Below are positions 13,895 through 20,085 of a DNA stretch of 31,300 nucleotides, piece after piece. The notes below the pieces were generated by a model, which saw only the letters and a program-made list of their open reading frames with translations, ran no database searches and had not been told where the DNA came from. This DNA is from a virus, in the IMG/VR virus record IMGVR_UViG_3300018416_000065, positions 1 through 31,300 of that record, one strand, 5' to 3'. The position numbers were made by a program, and so were the translations under genes. The stretch's first letter is position 1, and every line of letters starts with the position of its first letter.

Positions 13895-15024
13895 TATAGG
13901 ATACCTCTTTTCTTCATTGCATTGGCTGCTTCGATGTTGCCTTGCTTGGCATACACGACAAGCATACTGGGGTTCTTATGGCCTGTTAGTGCCATTAGCT
14001 CACGGTCTGTACACCCTGCGCGAGAGGCATGGGTTGTACCCGTCCTTCGCAAATCATTTAACCAAATAGGTGTATACTTCTGAGAGCCATCCTCATTGTA
14101 GTGTCCGGCTAGAGGAACTTCTGGCAGACCATAATCTTTAGCCAATCTTCTAAACGACTTGACTGCGCGGTCTTGGGTGTAAGGTTTACCTGTGCTTTCT
14201 TCGCGTAAAATGAAATTGTCGTTGTTGCTGATACTATGCAACTCCAGACGTTTTCTTATGGATGGTGATACAGGAATAGACATACGAGTGCCAGTCTTTT
14301 CTTGCGTAAACTCAAAGCAATCTGTATCTAAATCGATGTTGCTCCACTGTAGTTTTCGAACATCTACAACACGCTGACATAGCTCATACAACATGGTGAT
14401 CATAGTACCCATGCTAGGTCTACCATTCTCATCACAGAACTTGATCATGCCAGTGATATGTTCGTCAGGCCATAAGACTTCACGGTCAGGCAGCTTTGGT
14501 AGTTTTAATAAGGAGAATGGGTTACTCTTGGCCTTTCCAGACCGAAGAGCTTCATTCCATACCAGCTTTAGCACCTTCACTGTGTGATTGGCTTTGTGTG
14601 TGGATACGTCAGACTGTATGTGTTGGTACAGTTTCTGGGCGTAGTTGTAGTCCACATTCGACACAAGCATTCTGCGAAATGTTGTGTTGCTTACGACAAC
14701 TTCAAGAACGTGTCTAAGGTGACCAAGGTATGATCTCTTAGTGCTTTCAGTCTTAATGTTGAGATAGGCATTAGATTGCTTGTAGGAGTTAACCATAGAC
14801 TCTACTGATCGATCATCTACGGTGACTTCCACATGATCATTAGCCAACCAAGCCTCATACTTACGCCGCCACTCGTAGCCACGCTCGTTAGCCTCAGTCT
14901 TAGTGTCATACGTCTCCCGAACTAACGCGGGAAACGCCTCAAGAAGTTTAGGGGTGGGTCTAACATCGTAGACCCGTTTGTTTTTGATATCTCGATATCG
15001 TACATAAGGAGCTTTAGCCATCAT
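13894..15024 (-). CDS. int: Tyrosine-family integrase
   Basis: Site-specific recombinase, expected to insert the phage into the host tRNA-Asn gene through the attP at 12480-12524. Numbered from the ATG at 15036 (380 residues): an N-terminal arm-binding-like region with basic residues (1-75), a SAM-like core-binding domain (about 77-180), and the catalytic domain with R222 (ELCQRVVDVRKL), K247 (QEKTGT), D-L-R330, H353 (GHKNP) and nucleophile Y362 (VVYAKQG). The His of the usual HxxR is Asn327 (LNDLRRTGTT). I place the start at 15024, where ATGA overlaps the upstream stop; ATG at 15036 or 15021 is also possible. It heads no operon of its own but is third in the leftward early operon. Confidence 0.93.
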   Translation of the reverse strand: MMAKAPYVRYRDIKNKRVYDVRPTPKLLEAFPALVRETYDTKTEANERGYEWRRKYEAWLANDHVEVTVDDRSVESMVNSYKQSNAYLNIKTESTKRSYLGHLRHVLEVVVSNTTFRRMLVSNVDYNYAQKLYQHIQSDVSTHKANHTVKVLKLVWNEALRSGKAKSNPFSLLKLPKLPDREVLWPDEHITGMIKFCDENGRPSMGTMITMLYELCQRVVDVRKLQWSNIDLDTDCFEFTQEKTGTRMSIPVSPSIRKRLELHSISNNDNFILREESTGKPYTQDRAVKSFRRLAKDYGLPEVPLAGHYNEDGSQKYTPIWLNDLRRTGTTHASRAGCTDRELMALTGHKNPSMLVVYAKQGNIEAANAMKKRGIL

Positions 15025-15332
15025 GCATTCACACATTGGCGGTTGTAGTTAATGAAATAGGCGATGCTTATCTCGTAGCTATCCACATCATGGGCGTAAA
15101 CGGCTTCTAAGGAACTTGCTACGGCCTGAACCTTCTGGAAAACCATTTCTTCAGAGAAATCTCTATCGTATCCGAAGTTCATTGGTATGGCAGTCAGCAC
15201 CTCTTTCCAGTGCTTGTATTTTGTGCATTCCTTATCTGTAGGATTAGTCTTCTCCCAACGGTTTTCATAGACAAACACTACGGCATCGTTGTGATCCCAG
15301 ACTTTTACTTTGTAGGTCTTATCCGCAATCAT
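15021..15332 (-). CDS. Hypothetical protein (103 aa)
   Basis: 103 residues, not recognised. The N-terminus is beta-like (YKVKVWDHNDAVVFVYENRW), followed by a helical region that holds most of the charges. It overlaps the upstream gene by ATGA and the integrase start in the same way. Placement at the front of the early operon suggests an early regulatory or host-takeover function; nothing in the sequence proves it. Confidence 0.75.
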   Translation of the reverse strand: MIADKTYKVKVWDHNDAVVFVYENRWEKTNPTDKECTKYKHWKEVLTAIPMNFGYDRDFSEEMVFQKVQAVASSLEAVYAHDVDSYEISIAYFINYNRQCVNA

Positions 15333-15694
15333 GCCGCTTCTCCTTTAGTAACATCGATTAAGATGTAGCAATTACGATATGGGAAGTTATCAGTAATCCC
15401 AGTATAGTGAGAGAAGGTAACGGTATCACCAGCCGCAGCTTTCTTGGTGATGTTTTTGATAGACAAGAGCTTATCGCCCCTTGGTCTAAGATAGAAGCGA
15501 ACTTCAGAGGGTGAATCGTCAGTATACTTGGATTCAAAAGCCACACGCGGCTTCCTACCGTTCAGGCGGTTCCACTCTAGGTCATCATAATCAACAGGTA
15601 GATACTCTTTAACAAAATCAACGACAGACTTGTTCGCATCGATGATAGACTTATTCAGCATACGCTGAGTGATCTTAATGGTAGCAGTTTTCAT
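15329..15694 (-). CDS. Hypothetical protein (121 aa), first gene of leftward early operon
   Basis: 121 residues. The first 35 form helices with alternating charges (TQRMLNKSIIDANKSVVDFVKEYL); the rest looks beta-rich, with RVAFESKY, EVRFYLRPRG and DTVTFSHYTGI. Family unknown. It is the first gene after the promoter candidate at 15727-15755 and has AAAGGA about nine bases before the ATG, so it should be among the earliest and most expressed products. A transcription or anti-host role is possible but only by position. Confidence 0.75.
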   Translation of the reverse strand: MKTATIKITQRMLNKSIIDANKSVVDFVKEYLPVDYDDLEWNRLNGRKPRVAFESKYTDDSPSEVRFYLRPRGDKLLSIKNITKKAAAGDTVTFSHYTGITDNFPYRNCYILIDVTKGEAA

Positions 15695-15726
15695 GTCAGA
15701 GTCCTTTAGCTAGTTTGACTGCTAAC

Positions 15727-15755
15727 ACCTAAAACGCCACCTAGTACATTGTCAA
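15727..15755 (-). promoter_or_regulatory. Leftward early promoter
   Basis: On the - strand a perfect TTGACA (15755-15750) is followed 17 bp later by TTAGGT (15732-15727), a poor -10 box. A repeated AGGTG lies in and after the spacer. A perfect -35 with a weak -10 suggests an activated or repressible promoter for the integrase-thyX operon. Confidence 0.55.
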
Positions 15756-15776
15756 TAAAAAAGTTAACAGTGCGCT

Positions 15777-15804
15777 AAAAAAGATTTCCCCACGCGGGAA
15801 AGTG
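15777..15804 (-). terminator. Hairpin terminator, copy 1 of a 28-bp repeat
   Basis: On the - strand TTTCCC, loop GCGTG, GGGAAA, then TC and six T, six bases after the stop of the 66-residue gene. The same 28 bases recur at 16103-16130. Besides ending transcription, the dyad TTTCCC/GGGAAA could be an operator. Confidence 0.72.
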
Positions 15805-15809
15805 TATGT

Positions 15810-16010
15810 TTAACCCCCTACCACCATAAAACAGTTATAGCCCATAGAAGTACTCAAGTTGTCTTCATCTGGCATAGCAATAGCAGCCTTCATCTTTTCG
15901 GAATAGATAATAGCATATGGTCTATTGTTCTCCCTTGATCCCGCAATGGCATCTTGAAGTGCGTAAGATAACTCAAGGGCTTGGTGAAGGTTTATTTGCT
16001 TACAGGTCAT
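15810..16010 (-). CDS. Hypothetical protein (66 aa) in the control region
   Basis: I place the start at 16010 because GGAG lies five bases upstream; a longer frame to 16064 has no ribosome site. The product begins MTCKQINLHQALELSYALQD and is a mixed helical-then-beta small protein with no recognised family and no clear helix-turn-helix. It is a single-gene transcript with its own promoter region (repeat at 16058-16076) and terminator (15777-15804), placed between the divergent early and accessory operons. That is where phage repressors or Cro-like regulators sit, so a regulatory role is worth testing but not shown. Confidence 0.68.
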   Translation of the reverse strand: MTCKQINLHQALELSYALQDAIAGSRENNRPYAIIYSEKMKAAIAMPDEDNLSTSMGYNCFMVVGG

Positions 16011-16057
16011 AGTAGCTCCTAACTGATTGGTTAATTGTGGGAATAGTAGTGATAAAT

Positions 16058-16076
16058 AATACAACCTAAGAGTGTG
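16058..16076. repeat. Operator-like repeat A
   Basis: AATACAACCTAAGAGTGTG; matches repeat C (18489-18507) at 18 of 19 positions and shares AATACAACC with repeat B (16261). It lies about 50 bases upstream of the 66-residue gene, where a promoter or operator is expected. Confidence 0.6.
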
Positions 16077-16102
16077 TGGTCAATAGCAAAGTATCGTTTT
16101 GA

Positions 16103-16130
16103 AAAAAAGATTTCCCCACGCGGGAAAGTG
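16103..16130 (-). repeat. Copy 2 of the 28-bp hairpin repeat
   Basis: Identical to 15777-15804, including the A run, so it is also terminator-like on the - strand. No - strand gene ends here; it may close a short untranslated transcript from about 16260, or serve as a second protein-binding site 326 bp from the first. Confidence 0.75.
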
Positions 16131-16140
16131 CATAGCTTCC

Positions 16141-16168
16141 CTGACCTATACAATCCCCAATGTAATAT
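16141..16168 (+). promoter_or_regulatory. Possible promoter of the accessory operon
   Basis: CTGACC (16141-16146), a 16-bp spacer and TAATAT (16163-16168) on the + strand. The transcript would carry a leader of about 190 bases before the first gene, including a 15-codon ORF at 16204 and the hairpin at 16315-16337. Moderate match only. Confidence 0.35.
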
Positions 16169-16257
16169 AGCCAATGGACTTCTGGTAAGGCATAGGCATG
16201 GGCATGAAAAAATCCACTCAACCAATAGTAGATCACCTTCTAGTTGATTAATTAAAT

Positions 16258-16282
16258 GGCAATACAACCAACTAAGTGATTG
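16258..16282. repeat. Operator-like repeat B with 10-bp palindrome
   Basis: GGCAATACAACC as in repeat C, then a shifted CTAAGTG; the perfect palindrome ATTGTACAAT follows at 16279-16288. It lies upstream of the accessory operon. Weaker match than A and C. Confidence 0.4.
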
Positions 16283-16314
16283 TACAATTCGCCAATAGCT
16301 GATAGACAAACGGC

Positions 16315-16337
16315 AGACGCCACACTTGCGTCTTTTT
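16315..16337 (+). terminator. Terminator or attenuator ahead of the accessory operon
   Basis: AGACGC, loop CACACTT, GCGTCT and a run of five T, only 27 bases upstream of the first accessory gene. It either ends a short leader RNA or attenuates transcription into the operon. Confidence 0.65.
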
Positions 16338-16363
16338 GAAACCAACTGAAAGGAACCACTTAA

Positions 16364-16567
16364 ATGGGTTTAACAATTGAACAACTCGCAGCAATGGAAA
16401 ACGTGACGCACTCACGCACAATTCCGGCAGATATTTCTGCGCTGCTCAATGCATCTTACTTTAGTGAGAGCCGTCAGGAACAAATCCGCATTGGCGATTT
16501 AACCCTGCCGCATTTCATCAGAGTGATGCGGAAAGCGTCTGCGCCATCAGTATTGCACAGAGGCTAA
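16364..16567 (+). CDS. Hypothetical protein (67 aa), accessory island
   Basis: 67 residues, with a helical first part (LTIEQLAAMENVTHSRTIPA) that loosely resembles small DNA-binding proteins, and a basic C-terminus (RVMRKASAPSVLHRG). AAAGGA precedes the ATG by about nine bases. First gene after the attenuator-like hairpin. Codon use is richer in G/C than in the surrounding phage genes. No family recognised. Confidence 0.62.
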   Translation: MGLTIEQLAAMENVTHSRTIPADISALLNASYFSESRQEQIRIGDLTLPHFIRVMRKASAPSVLHRG

Positions 16568-16649
16568 TCTACTACTGGGGTCTTTATCATTTATGGTTCG
16601 ATGGTTTGGCCTTTCTCTTTTGAACCAACAGCATTTGGAGAATAAAAAA

Positions 16650-16880
16650 ATGCTTAATAAACCAACTCGCAAATATGTCCGCAAAGCAATCCGCATTCAG
16701 TCAGCCAAGAGCTATTCAACTCTGGCTCGATTAGAATTTGCGATGCGAGGGCATGAACTTGACCACTTGCCACACGTTAAATTTGAAAATGGTGGGCGCT
16801 GGTATGCAATCTTTGAGGGATATTCACTATCACCCGCTGCGCGTTCCCGCGTTGAAACGAATATGTTCAAGGTGGTCTAG
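16650..16880 (+). CDS. Hypothetical basic protein (76 aa)
   Basis: I place the start at 16650, with GGAG ten bases upstream; an upstream ATG at 16593 has no ribosome site. The product is basic in its first 25 residues (NKPTRKYVRKAIRIQSAK) and ends FEGYSLSPAARSRVETNMF. A nucleic-acid-binding role is possible. It is not recognised. It is separated from the DUF932 gene by a structured leader. Confidence 0.62.
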   Translation: MLNKPTRKYVRKAIRIQSAKSYSTLARLEFAMRGHELDHLPHVKFENGGRWYAIFEGYSLSPAARSRVETNMFKVV

Positions 16881-16894
16881 GAGGGTTTAACTAG

Positions 16895-16960
16895 TGCAGC
16901 CGATAGCCCGTGTATTTTTGGGCTTTGTGCGGATCGGCTGCATCAGGGTGAACCTTCACC
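16895..16960 (+). ncRNA. Structured leader RNA before the DUF932 gene
   Basis: A perfect 10-bp stem TGCAGCCGAT (16895-16904) / ATCGGCTGCA (16933-16942) encloses a second perfect stem AGCCC/GGGCT (16905-16909 with 16920-16924). A third stem GGTGA/TCACC follows (16947-16960). No T run follows, so it is not a terminator. The gene starts 38 bases after it. It could be a cis-regulatory RNA, a ribosome-protein-type autoregulation site, or a DNA origin/binding site. I cannot match it to a known riboswitch. Confidence 0.55.
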
Positions 16961-16997
16961 AACCAACTAAATGTAACACTCAAACTTGGAGGCAAAT

Positions 16998-17948
16998 ATG
17001 CCATTTGATAATATCGTAAACTTCAACTCAAAAGCAGTTCAATTCCCATCTCTGGACAAGACTGCGTTTCACGCAAAGCACGTTGATCTGGGCTATCAGT
17101 TCGAGCAACAGCCAATGGACGTTCCGGCTGATCTAGCACGGGCTGTGATTAGAACAGACAATGGCGCGGCTCTTGGATTAACTGGCAATCGCTACGGGAT
17201 AGCCCAAAACCAAGACGTTCACGATGTTCTGGTTCAATCGCTCGAACAGGCGCTGCCATCATCTTACCTCAAGGACATCGAACTGGAAGAACAGGTTTCC
17301 GGCAATGGCGCATTCTGCAAAACCACATATCGTTTCCCATCAGCCGCAGAACCAATTCGCCAATTGCGGAACGCGACAGGTTTTAAAAGTGATGTCTATG
17401 GTAAGCAGCACAAAGAGACATGGCTCGAACTACAGTTCTCTTGGATCAATTCATTCGGTGGTAAAACGCCGTTGATCATCGAAAGCGGGGTGCGTGATGT
17501 TAGCTGCCTCAACAGCCTGACCACCGCCTACAAAGACGGCTCTGAAAAGCAGCGGCACACTTCCAAATGTGATCCGGCATTGTTTGCCGCGTTCATTGAG
17601 GAACAGGCTGCAAACTTCAAGACACGCATTGAGGTATGGCAACAATGGGCAGAGCGCTCGATCACGCCGGATCAGGCAGAGGCCACGTTGACGGCTGCCG
17701 GAGTATCGCCACGCCTGACGGGTCAGCTAATGCGTACATTCGAGGCAGAAGCTGTGCAGCGTGGGCAATCAGTTTGGGCATTGGCCTCAACTCTGACCTA
17801 CTGGTCCAGTCATAATTCAGACGACTACGGGGTGCGCGGGTCTAAGAATAAAGACAATGTTGCCGCGTCACTGCATCAGCGCAGCACTAAGGTTAATCAG
17901 ATAATGCAATCAGACGCATGGCAGCAAATTGCTGCGGTGGCTGCATAA
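16998..17948 (+). CDS. DUF932 phage/plasmid-like protein
   Basis: 316 residues from the ATG at 16998, which has GGAGG five to six bases upstream. The sequence fits DUF932 (TIGR03299-type): a central beta-rich part with LELQFSWINSFGG, then VRDVSCLNSLTTAY and a conserved RHTS, and a helical C-terminal part ending in repeated Gln/Asn-rich segments (HQRSTKVNQIMQSDAWQQI). Members occur on plasmids and phages; the biochemical function is unknown. It is the largest gene of the accessory island and is coupled by TAATG to the next gene. Its G/C-rich codon use differs from the phage replication genes and suggests separate acquisition. Confidence 0.72.
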   Translation: MPFDNIVNFNSKAVQFPSLDKTAFHAKHVDLGYQFEQQPMDVPADLARAVIRTDNGAALGLTGNRYGIAQNQDVHDVLVQSLEQALPSSYLKDIELEEQVSGNGAFCKTTYRFPSAAEPIRQLRNATGFKSDVYGKQHKETWLELQFSWINSFGGKTPLIIESGVRDVSCLNSLTTAYKDGSEKQRHTSKCDPALFAAFIEEQAANFKTRIEVWQQWAERSITPDQAEATLTAAGVSPRLTGQLMRTFEAEAVQRGQSVWALASTLTYWSSHNSDDYGVRGSKNKDNVAASLHQRSTKVNQIMQSDAWQQIAAVAA

Positions 17949-18250
17949 TGACCTACCAGAAACATCAGAAACGTGCGCGGGATATTTCCCGCCGCGTTAA
18001 CCAACTGCGCCGCAAAGAGACGCGGCTGCTCGACGCCATTAATCAAATTGAAAGGGAGAAAATGAACCCAGCATTGCGCGAACAAATCTTGGCTGAATGC
18101 CTCAAGCACATGGGCAATCGTGAGGCCGAACACTTGACCGATTGGCTCTGCCTTATGGGGCAAGGCATGGAACCTAAAGAGGCTGCGGCGGCTGCTCGAA
18201 AAAAGAACGGGATGCCGCCTATTGGGGGATCAGACAATGCAGGGTCATGA
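17948..18250 (+). CDS. Hypothetical basic helical protein (100 aa)
   Basis: Start at 17948 in TAATG coupling with the DUF932 stop. The first 40 residues are strongly basic and heptad-like (HQKRARDISRRVNQLRRKETRLLDAINQIEREK), probably a coiled coil or DNA-binding helix. The C-terminal part has an Ala-rich helix (KEAAAAARKKNG). The product may partner DUF932, since the genes are translated together. Family not recognised. Confidence 0.68.
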   Translation: MTYQKHQKRARDISRRVNQLRRKETRLLDAINQIEREKMNPALREQILAECLKHMGNREAEHLTDWLCLMGQGMEPKEAAAAARKKNGMPPIGGSDNAGS

Positions 18251-18425
18251 GGCACGATTGGCGATGTTCAAAGAAATGAACAAATGGAACTATCGGCAAC
18301 GGGCGATGGACCTCGTTGATGATGGAATAATTGATTGCCGCATGGCGCTGCTTACTTGTCTGCGGCATATGTCACAGGGTGACATCAAGGACATGCTGAC
18401 AGGCAATGAACTGATCGAAGACTAG
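18237..18425 (+). CDS. Hypothetical small helical protein (62 aa)
   Basis: Start at the ATG at 18237, overlapping the previous gene by 14 bases. The product is all-helical with many Met residues (RLAMFKEMNKWNYRQRAMDLVDDG, split by aromatic residues) and ends LTGNELIED. It is the last gene before the terminator at 18451-18476. Unknown function. Confidence 0.6.
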   Translation: MQGHEARLAMFKEMNKWNYRQRAMDLVDDGIIDCRMALLTCLRHMSQGDIKDMLTGNELIED

Positions 18426-18450
18426 ACCCAACAAAATCCTGCCCCAACTG

Positions 18451-18476
18451 GCCTCGCTTCGGCGGGGTCTTTTTTT
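18451..18476 (+). terminator. Terminator of the first accessory operon
   Basis: CCTCGC, UUCG-type tetraloop and GCGGGG, then TCT and six T. Stable rho-independent terminator, 26 bases after the stop of the 62-residue gene. Confidence 0.9.
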
Positions 18477-18481
18477 GTGCC

Positions 18482-18513
18482 AGTCGGCAATACAACCTTA
18501 GAGTGTGCCGACT
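18482..18513. repeat. Inverted repeat around operator-like repeat C
   Basis: AGTCGGCA (18482-18489) and TGCCGACT (18506-18513) are perfect inverted copies 16 bases apart, and the spacer holds repeat C (18489-18507, one mismatch to repeat A). A likely protein-binding site between the two accessory operons. The rest of 18514-18750 is noncoding leader with a promoter and short stems such as GGGCAC/GTGCCT. Confidence 0.6.
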
Positions 18514-18608
18514 AAACCACAGGTTACAAAATGAGCAAAAATCGCCTGTGAACGCCTGTTAGCAGTTTTTATGAACTCAGATATGCCAGAACCTAAACAG
18601 CACTGTAC

Positions 18609-18632
18609 GGCGCTTATATCGCCTCTTAGGGT
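18609..18632 (+). repeat. 24-bp control repeat D
   Basis: GGCGCTTATATCGCCTCTTAG and following bases, shared with 19827-19850 at about 20 of 24 positions. It contains the dyad GGCG/CGCC and overlaps the -35 region of the promoter at 18626-18655, as an operator would. Confidence 0.65.
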
Positions 18633-18655
18633 GCATTTAGTTAATTGGCTATAAT
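18626..18655 (+). promoter_or_regulatory. Promoter of the second accessory operon
   Basis: Perfect TATAAT (18650-18655), with TTAGGG 18 bp upstream as a poor -35. The -35 falls inside repeat D, suggesting activator dependence or repression. The 18751 gene starts about 95 bases further on. Confidence 0.55.
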
Positions 18656-18750
18656 GCCAATAATAGATTGCACAATAGTGATCCGGCTGATATCCACGGG
18701 TCACGGGCACCTGTGCCTGATCGAAACTTAACCAACGAAGGACCATATCA

Positions 18751-19011
18751 ATGACAGATCAAATTGAAATGAATGTAGTACAAAACGCCAATGGTTTTGA
18801 CTGGGACATCCAAGTGAAAAACGCAGAAGGTCAGTGGATCACCCAAGGCCATTTTCGTGACTGTGAATTTGGACGTTTCACTTTTGACAGTAAAAACGAG
18901 GCACTTAGAAAAGCATATTTTGACCTCGCATTAAGTGATGAGGAATATGACTGTTCGAGCGGTCATTATATGTCGCAAGTTTTTCGCGCTGCTTATGCGG
19001 AGGTGAACTAA
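18751..19011 (+). CDS. Hypothetical protein (86 aa)
   Basis: 86 residues: a beta-rich N-terminal half (GFDWDIQVKNAEGQWITQGHF, interrupted by Gly) followed by a helix (SKNEALRKAYFDLALSDEEYD). It is acidic. AAGGA lies about nine bases before the ATG. First gene of the second accessory operon, joined by TAATG to the next. I do not recognise the family. Confidence 0.68.
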   Translation: MTDQIEMNVVQNANGFDWDIQVKNAEGQWITQGHFRDCEFGRFTFDSKNEALRKAYFDLALSDEEYDCSSGHYMSQVFRAAYAEVN

Positions 19012-19268
19012 TGTCTGGACCGAACCTGAACCTACTCAATGAGATAGCTAAAGACATCTACAGCCTTGGAGACGTTCACCAGATCGTCAAACTGCGGGAT
19101 GTTAAAGAGGGTGAATATTTTCGCCGGAAACCCACGGCTGCTAAAGAGTACATTCGTGAGCATTACAATAGATCCGACAAAACATTTACCTGCACTGATG
19201 CTGATGACATCGGGCGCTGCATATTCCTGAAAGCAGACACCCTCGTATGTGTGGAGCGTTACCTATGA
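19011..19268 (+). CDS. Hypothetical protein (85 aa)
   Basis: 85 residues starting in TAATG. Pattern LNEIAKDIYSLGDVHQIVKL, then RDVKEGEYFRRKPTA and YNRSDKTFTCTDADDIGRCIFLKADTLV: the middle resembles a small beta-barrel of the kind where a protein lays out recurring charged strands; this is only an impression. Two neighbouring Cys (C60, C69). It overlaps the next gene by ATGA. Unknown function. Confidence 0.68.
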   Translation: MSGPNLNLLNEIAKDIYSLGDVHQIVKLRDVKEGEYFRRKPTAAKEYIREHYNRSDKTFTCTDADDIGRCIFLKADTLVCVERYL

Positions 19269-19591
19269 AAACCATTCAAAAGCATATTGGCCCCGATCAT
19301 AAAATCTCAATTCACGAGAACCACAATGGCAATTGGGAATTGGCCCTGATGGATGCACACTCAGAGACAATTGGCTTTGTGCCACCTCAATTCTGGGCAT
19401 ACTCAGAAAACGGCGAAAAACTGCTCTATCTGGAGAGTCAGGCTGATGACGATGATGACATCATCCACTGCGTCAGAATTGACCAATTGCCAAAGCTCTG
19501 GGAAGCCGCACGGCGTTATGCTTTTGCAATGTCTATGGCACGGGCAAAAGAGCAGCGTGACCAGCCCATCACTGTTTCGAGGGTGCGCTGA
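19265..19591 (+). CDS. Hypothetical protein (108 aa)
   Basis: Start at 19265 (ATGA overlap). 108 residues with beta strands (HKISIHENHNGNWELALMD), an aromatic segment (VPPQFWAYSENGEKLLYLES), an acidic run (ADDDDDI) and a C-terminal helix (LWEAARRYAFAMSMARAKEQ). No enzyme motif. It ends in TGATG coupling with a tiny membrane peptide gene. Confidence 0.66.
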   Translation: MKTIQKHIGPDHKISIHENHNGNWELALMDAHSETIGFVPPQFWAYSENGEKLLYLESQADDDDDIIHCVRIDQLPKLWEAARRYAFAMSMARAKEQRDQPITVSRVR

Positions 19592-19668
19592 TGCTGGGTG
19601 ATCTGATAGGCGGCTGCTGCCTCATGATTATCATGGTGGCGCTGCTCTACGCTCCGCTGATGTTCTAG
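19591..19668 (+). CDS. Tiny membrane peptide (25 aa)
   Basis: ATG shares bases with the previous stop (TGATG). The product begins MLGDLIGGCCLMIIMVALL and is one hydrophobic helix with two adjacent Cys and a single acidic residue. A terminator follows 24 bases after the stop, so it closes the operon. Coupling and position favour a real gene; function unknown. Confidence 0.5.
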   Translation: MLGDLIGGCCLMIIMVALLYAPLMF

Positions 19669-19692
19669 GCTCCTAACAAATCAAACAAAGAG

Positions 19693-19717
19693 AACCGGCT
19701 TTCGAGTCGGTTTTTTT
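19693..19717 (+). terminator. Terminator of the second accessory operon
   Basis: AACCGGC, loop TTTCGA, GTCGGTT and a total run of seven T. One mismatch in the stem. Strong rho-independent terminator. Confidence 0.88.
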
Positions 19718-19826
19718 GTGGCCGATAACCAGAAATCAGTATGCCCTCACGCTCGATATAAGGCTCACTGATGAGGCAAAGCAGACTGATGCACATTTAT
19801 ATCCAAACAATTTGCCCCTACTCAGT

Positions 19827-19850
19827 GGCGCTAATATCGCCTCTTAGAGG
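19827..19850 (+). repeat. 24-bp control repeat E
   Basis: GGCGCTAATATCGCCTCTTAG and following bases, near-identical to repeat D at 18609. It ends in the palindrome CCTCTTAGAGG, and TACAAT follows directly at 19851. Marks a possible third transcript start. The stretch 19718-19826 holds no gene I can support. Confidence 0.65.
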
Positions 19851-19890
19851 TACAATACTTTAGGTAGTACAGTGGCAAATTACGCACCTT

Positions 19891-20085
19891 GTGGTTGATT
19901 GCTCAGGGCATGGGGCTGATGGTACACGGCGCTGCGCTTCACCCTGCACTATTGAATTTGTCAGACTGTCGGACGGGCGCGTGATGGGGTCGAGTGCTGG
20001 ATTTTCTCCGGCTGATGGTCGGCTGCGGCTGATGGATTGCATCCCGTGCCATAATTCTTTGGGCAGCATTCTTTTAACCCCATGA
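19891..20085 (+). CDS. Doubtful ORF with paired cysteines (64 aa)
   Basis: GTG start without a ribosome site; 64 residues with CASPC and CIPC, and the phrase FVRLSDGRVMGSS. It lies downstream of repeat E and keeps the G/C-rich composition of the island. It could be a small zinc-binding gene, a leaderless gene, or chance open frame over a noncoding RNA. I list it because 19718-20437 otherwise has no supported gene. Confidence 0.3.
   Translation: MVDCSGHGADGTRRCASPCTIEFVRLSDGRVMGSSAGFSPADGRLRLMDCIPCHNSLGSILLTP

Noticed and set aside
16031-16345. 104-residue - strand frame in the control region
   Set aside because: TTG start without ribosome site; it runs through a terminator repeat and promoter-like sequence, and the product is rich in rare Cys and Trp without pattern.
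19768-19774. CTGATGA resembling the hammerhead ribozyme core
   Set aside because: No GAAA after a stem II and no third conserved element at the right distance; several GCTGATGG repeats nearby show this is local composition.
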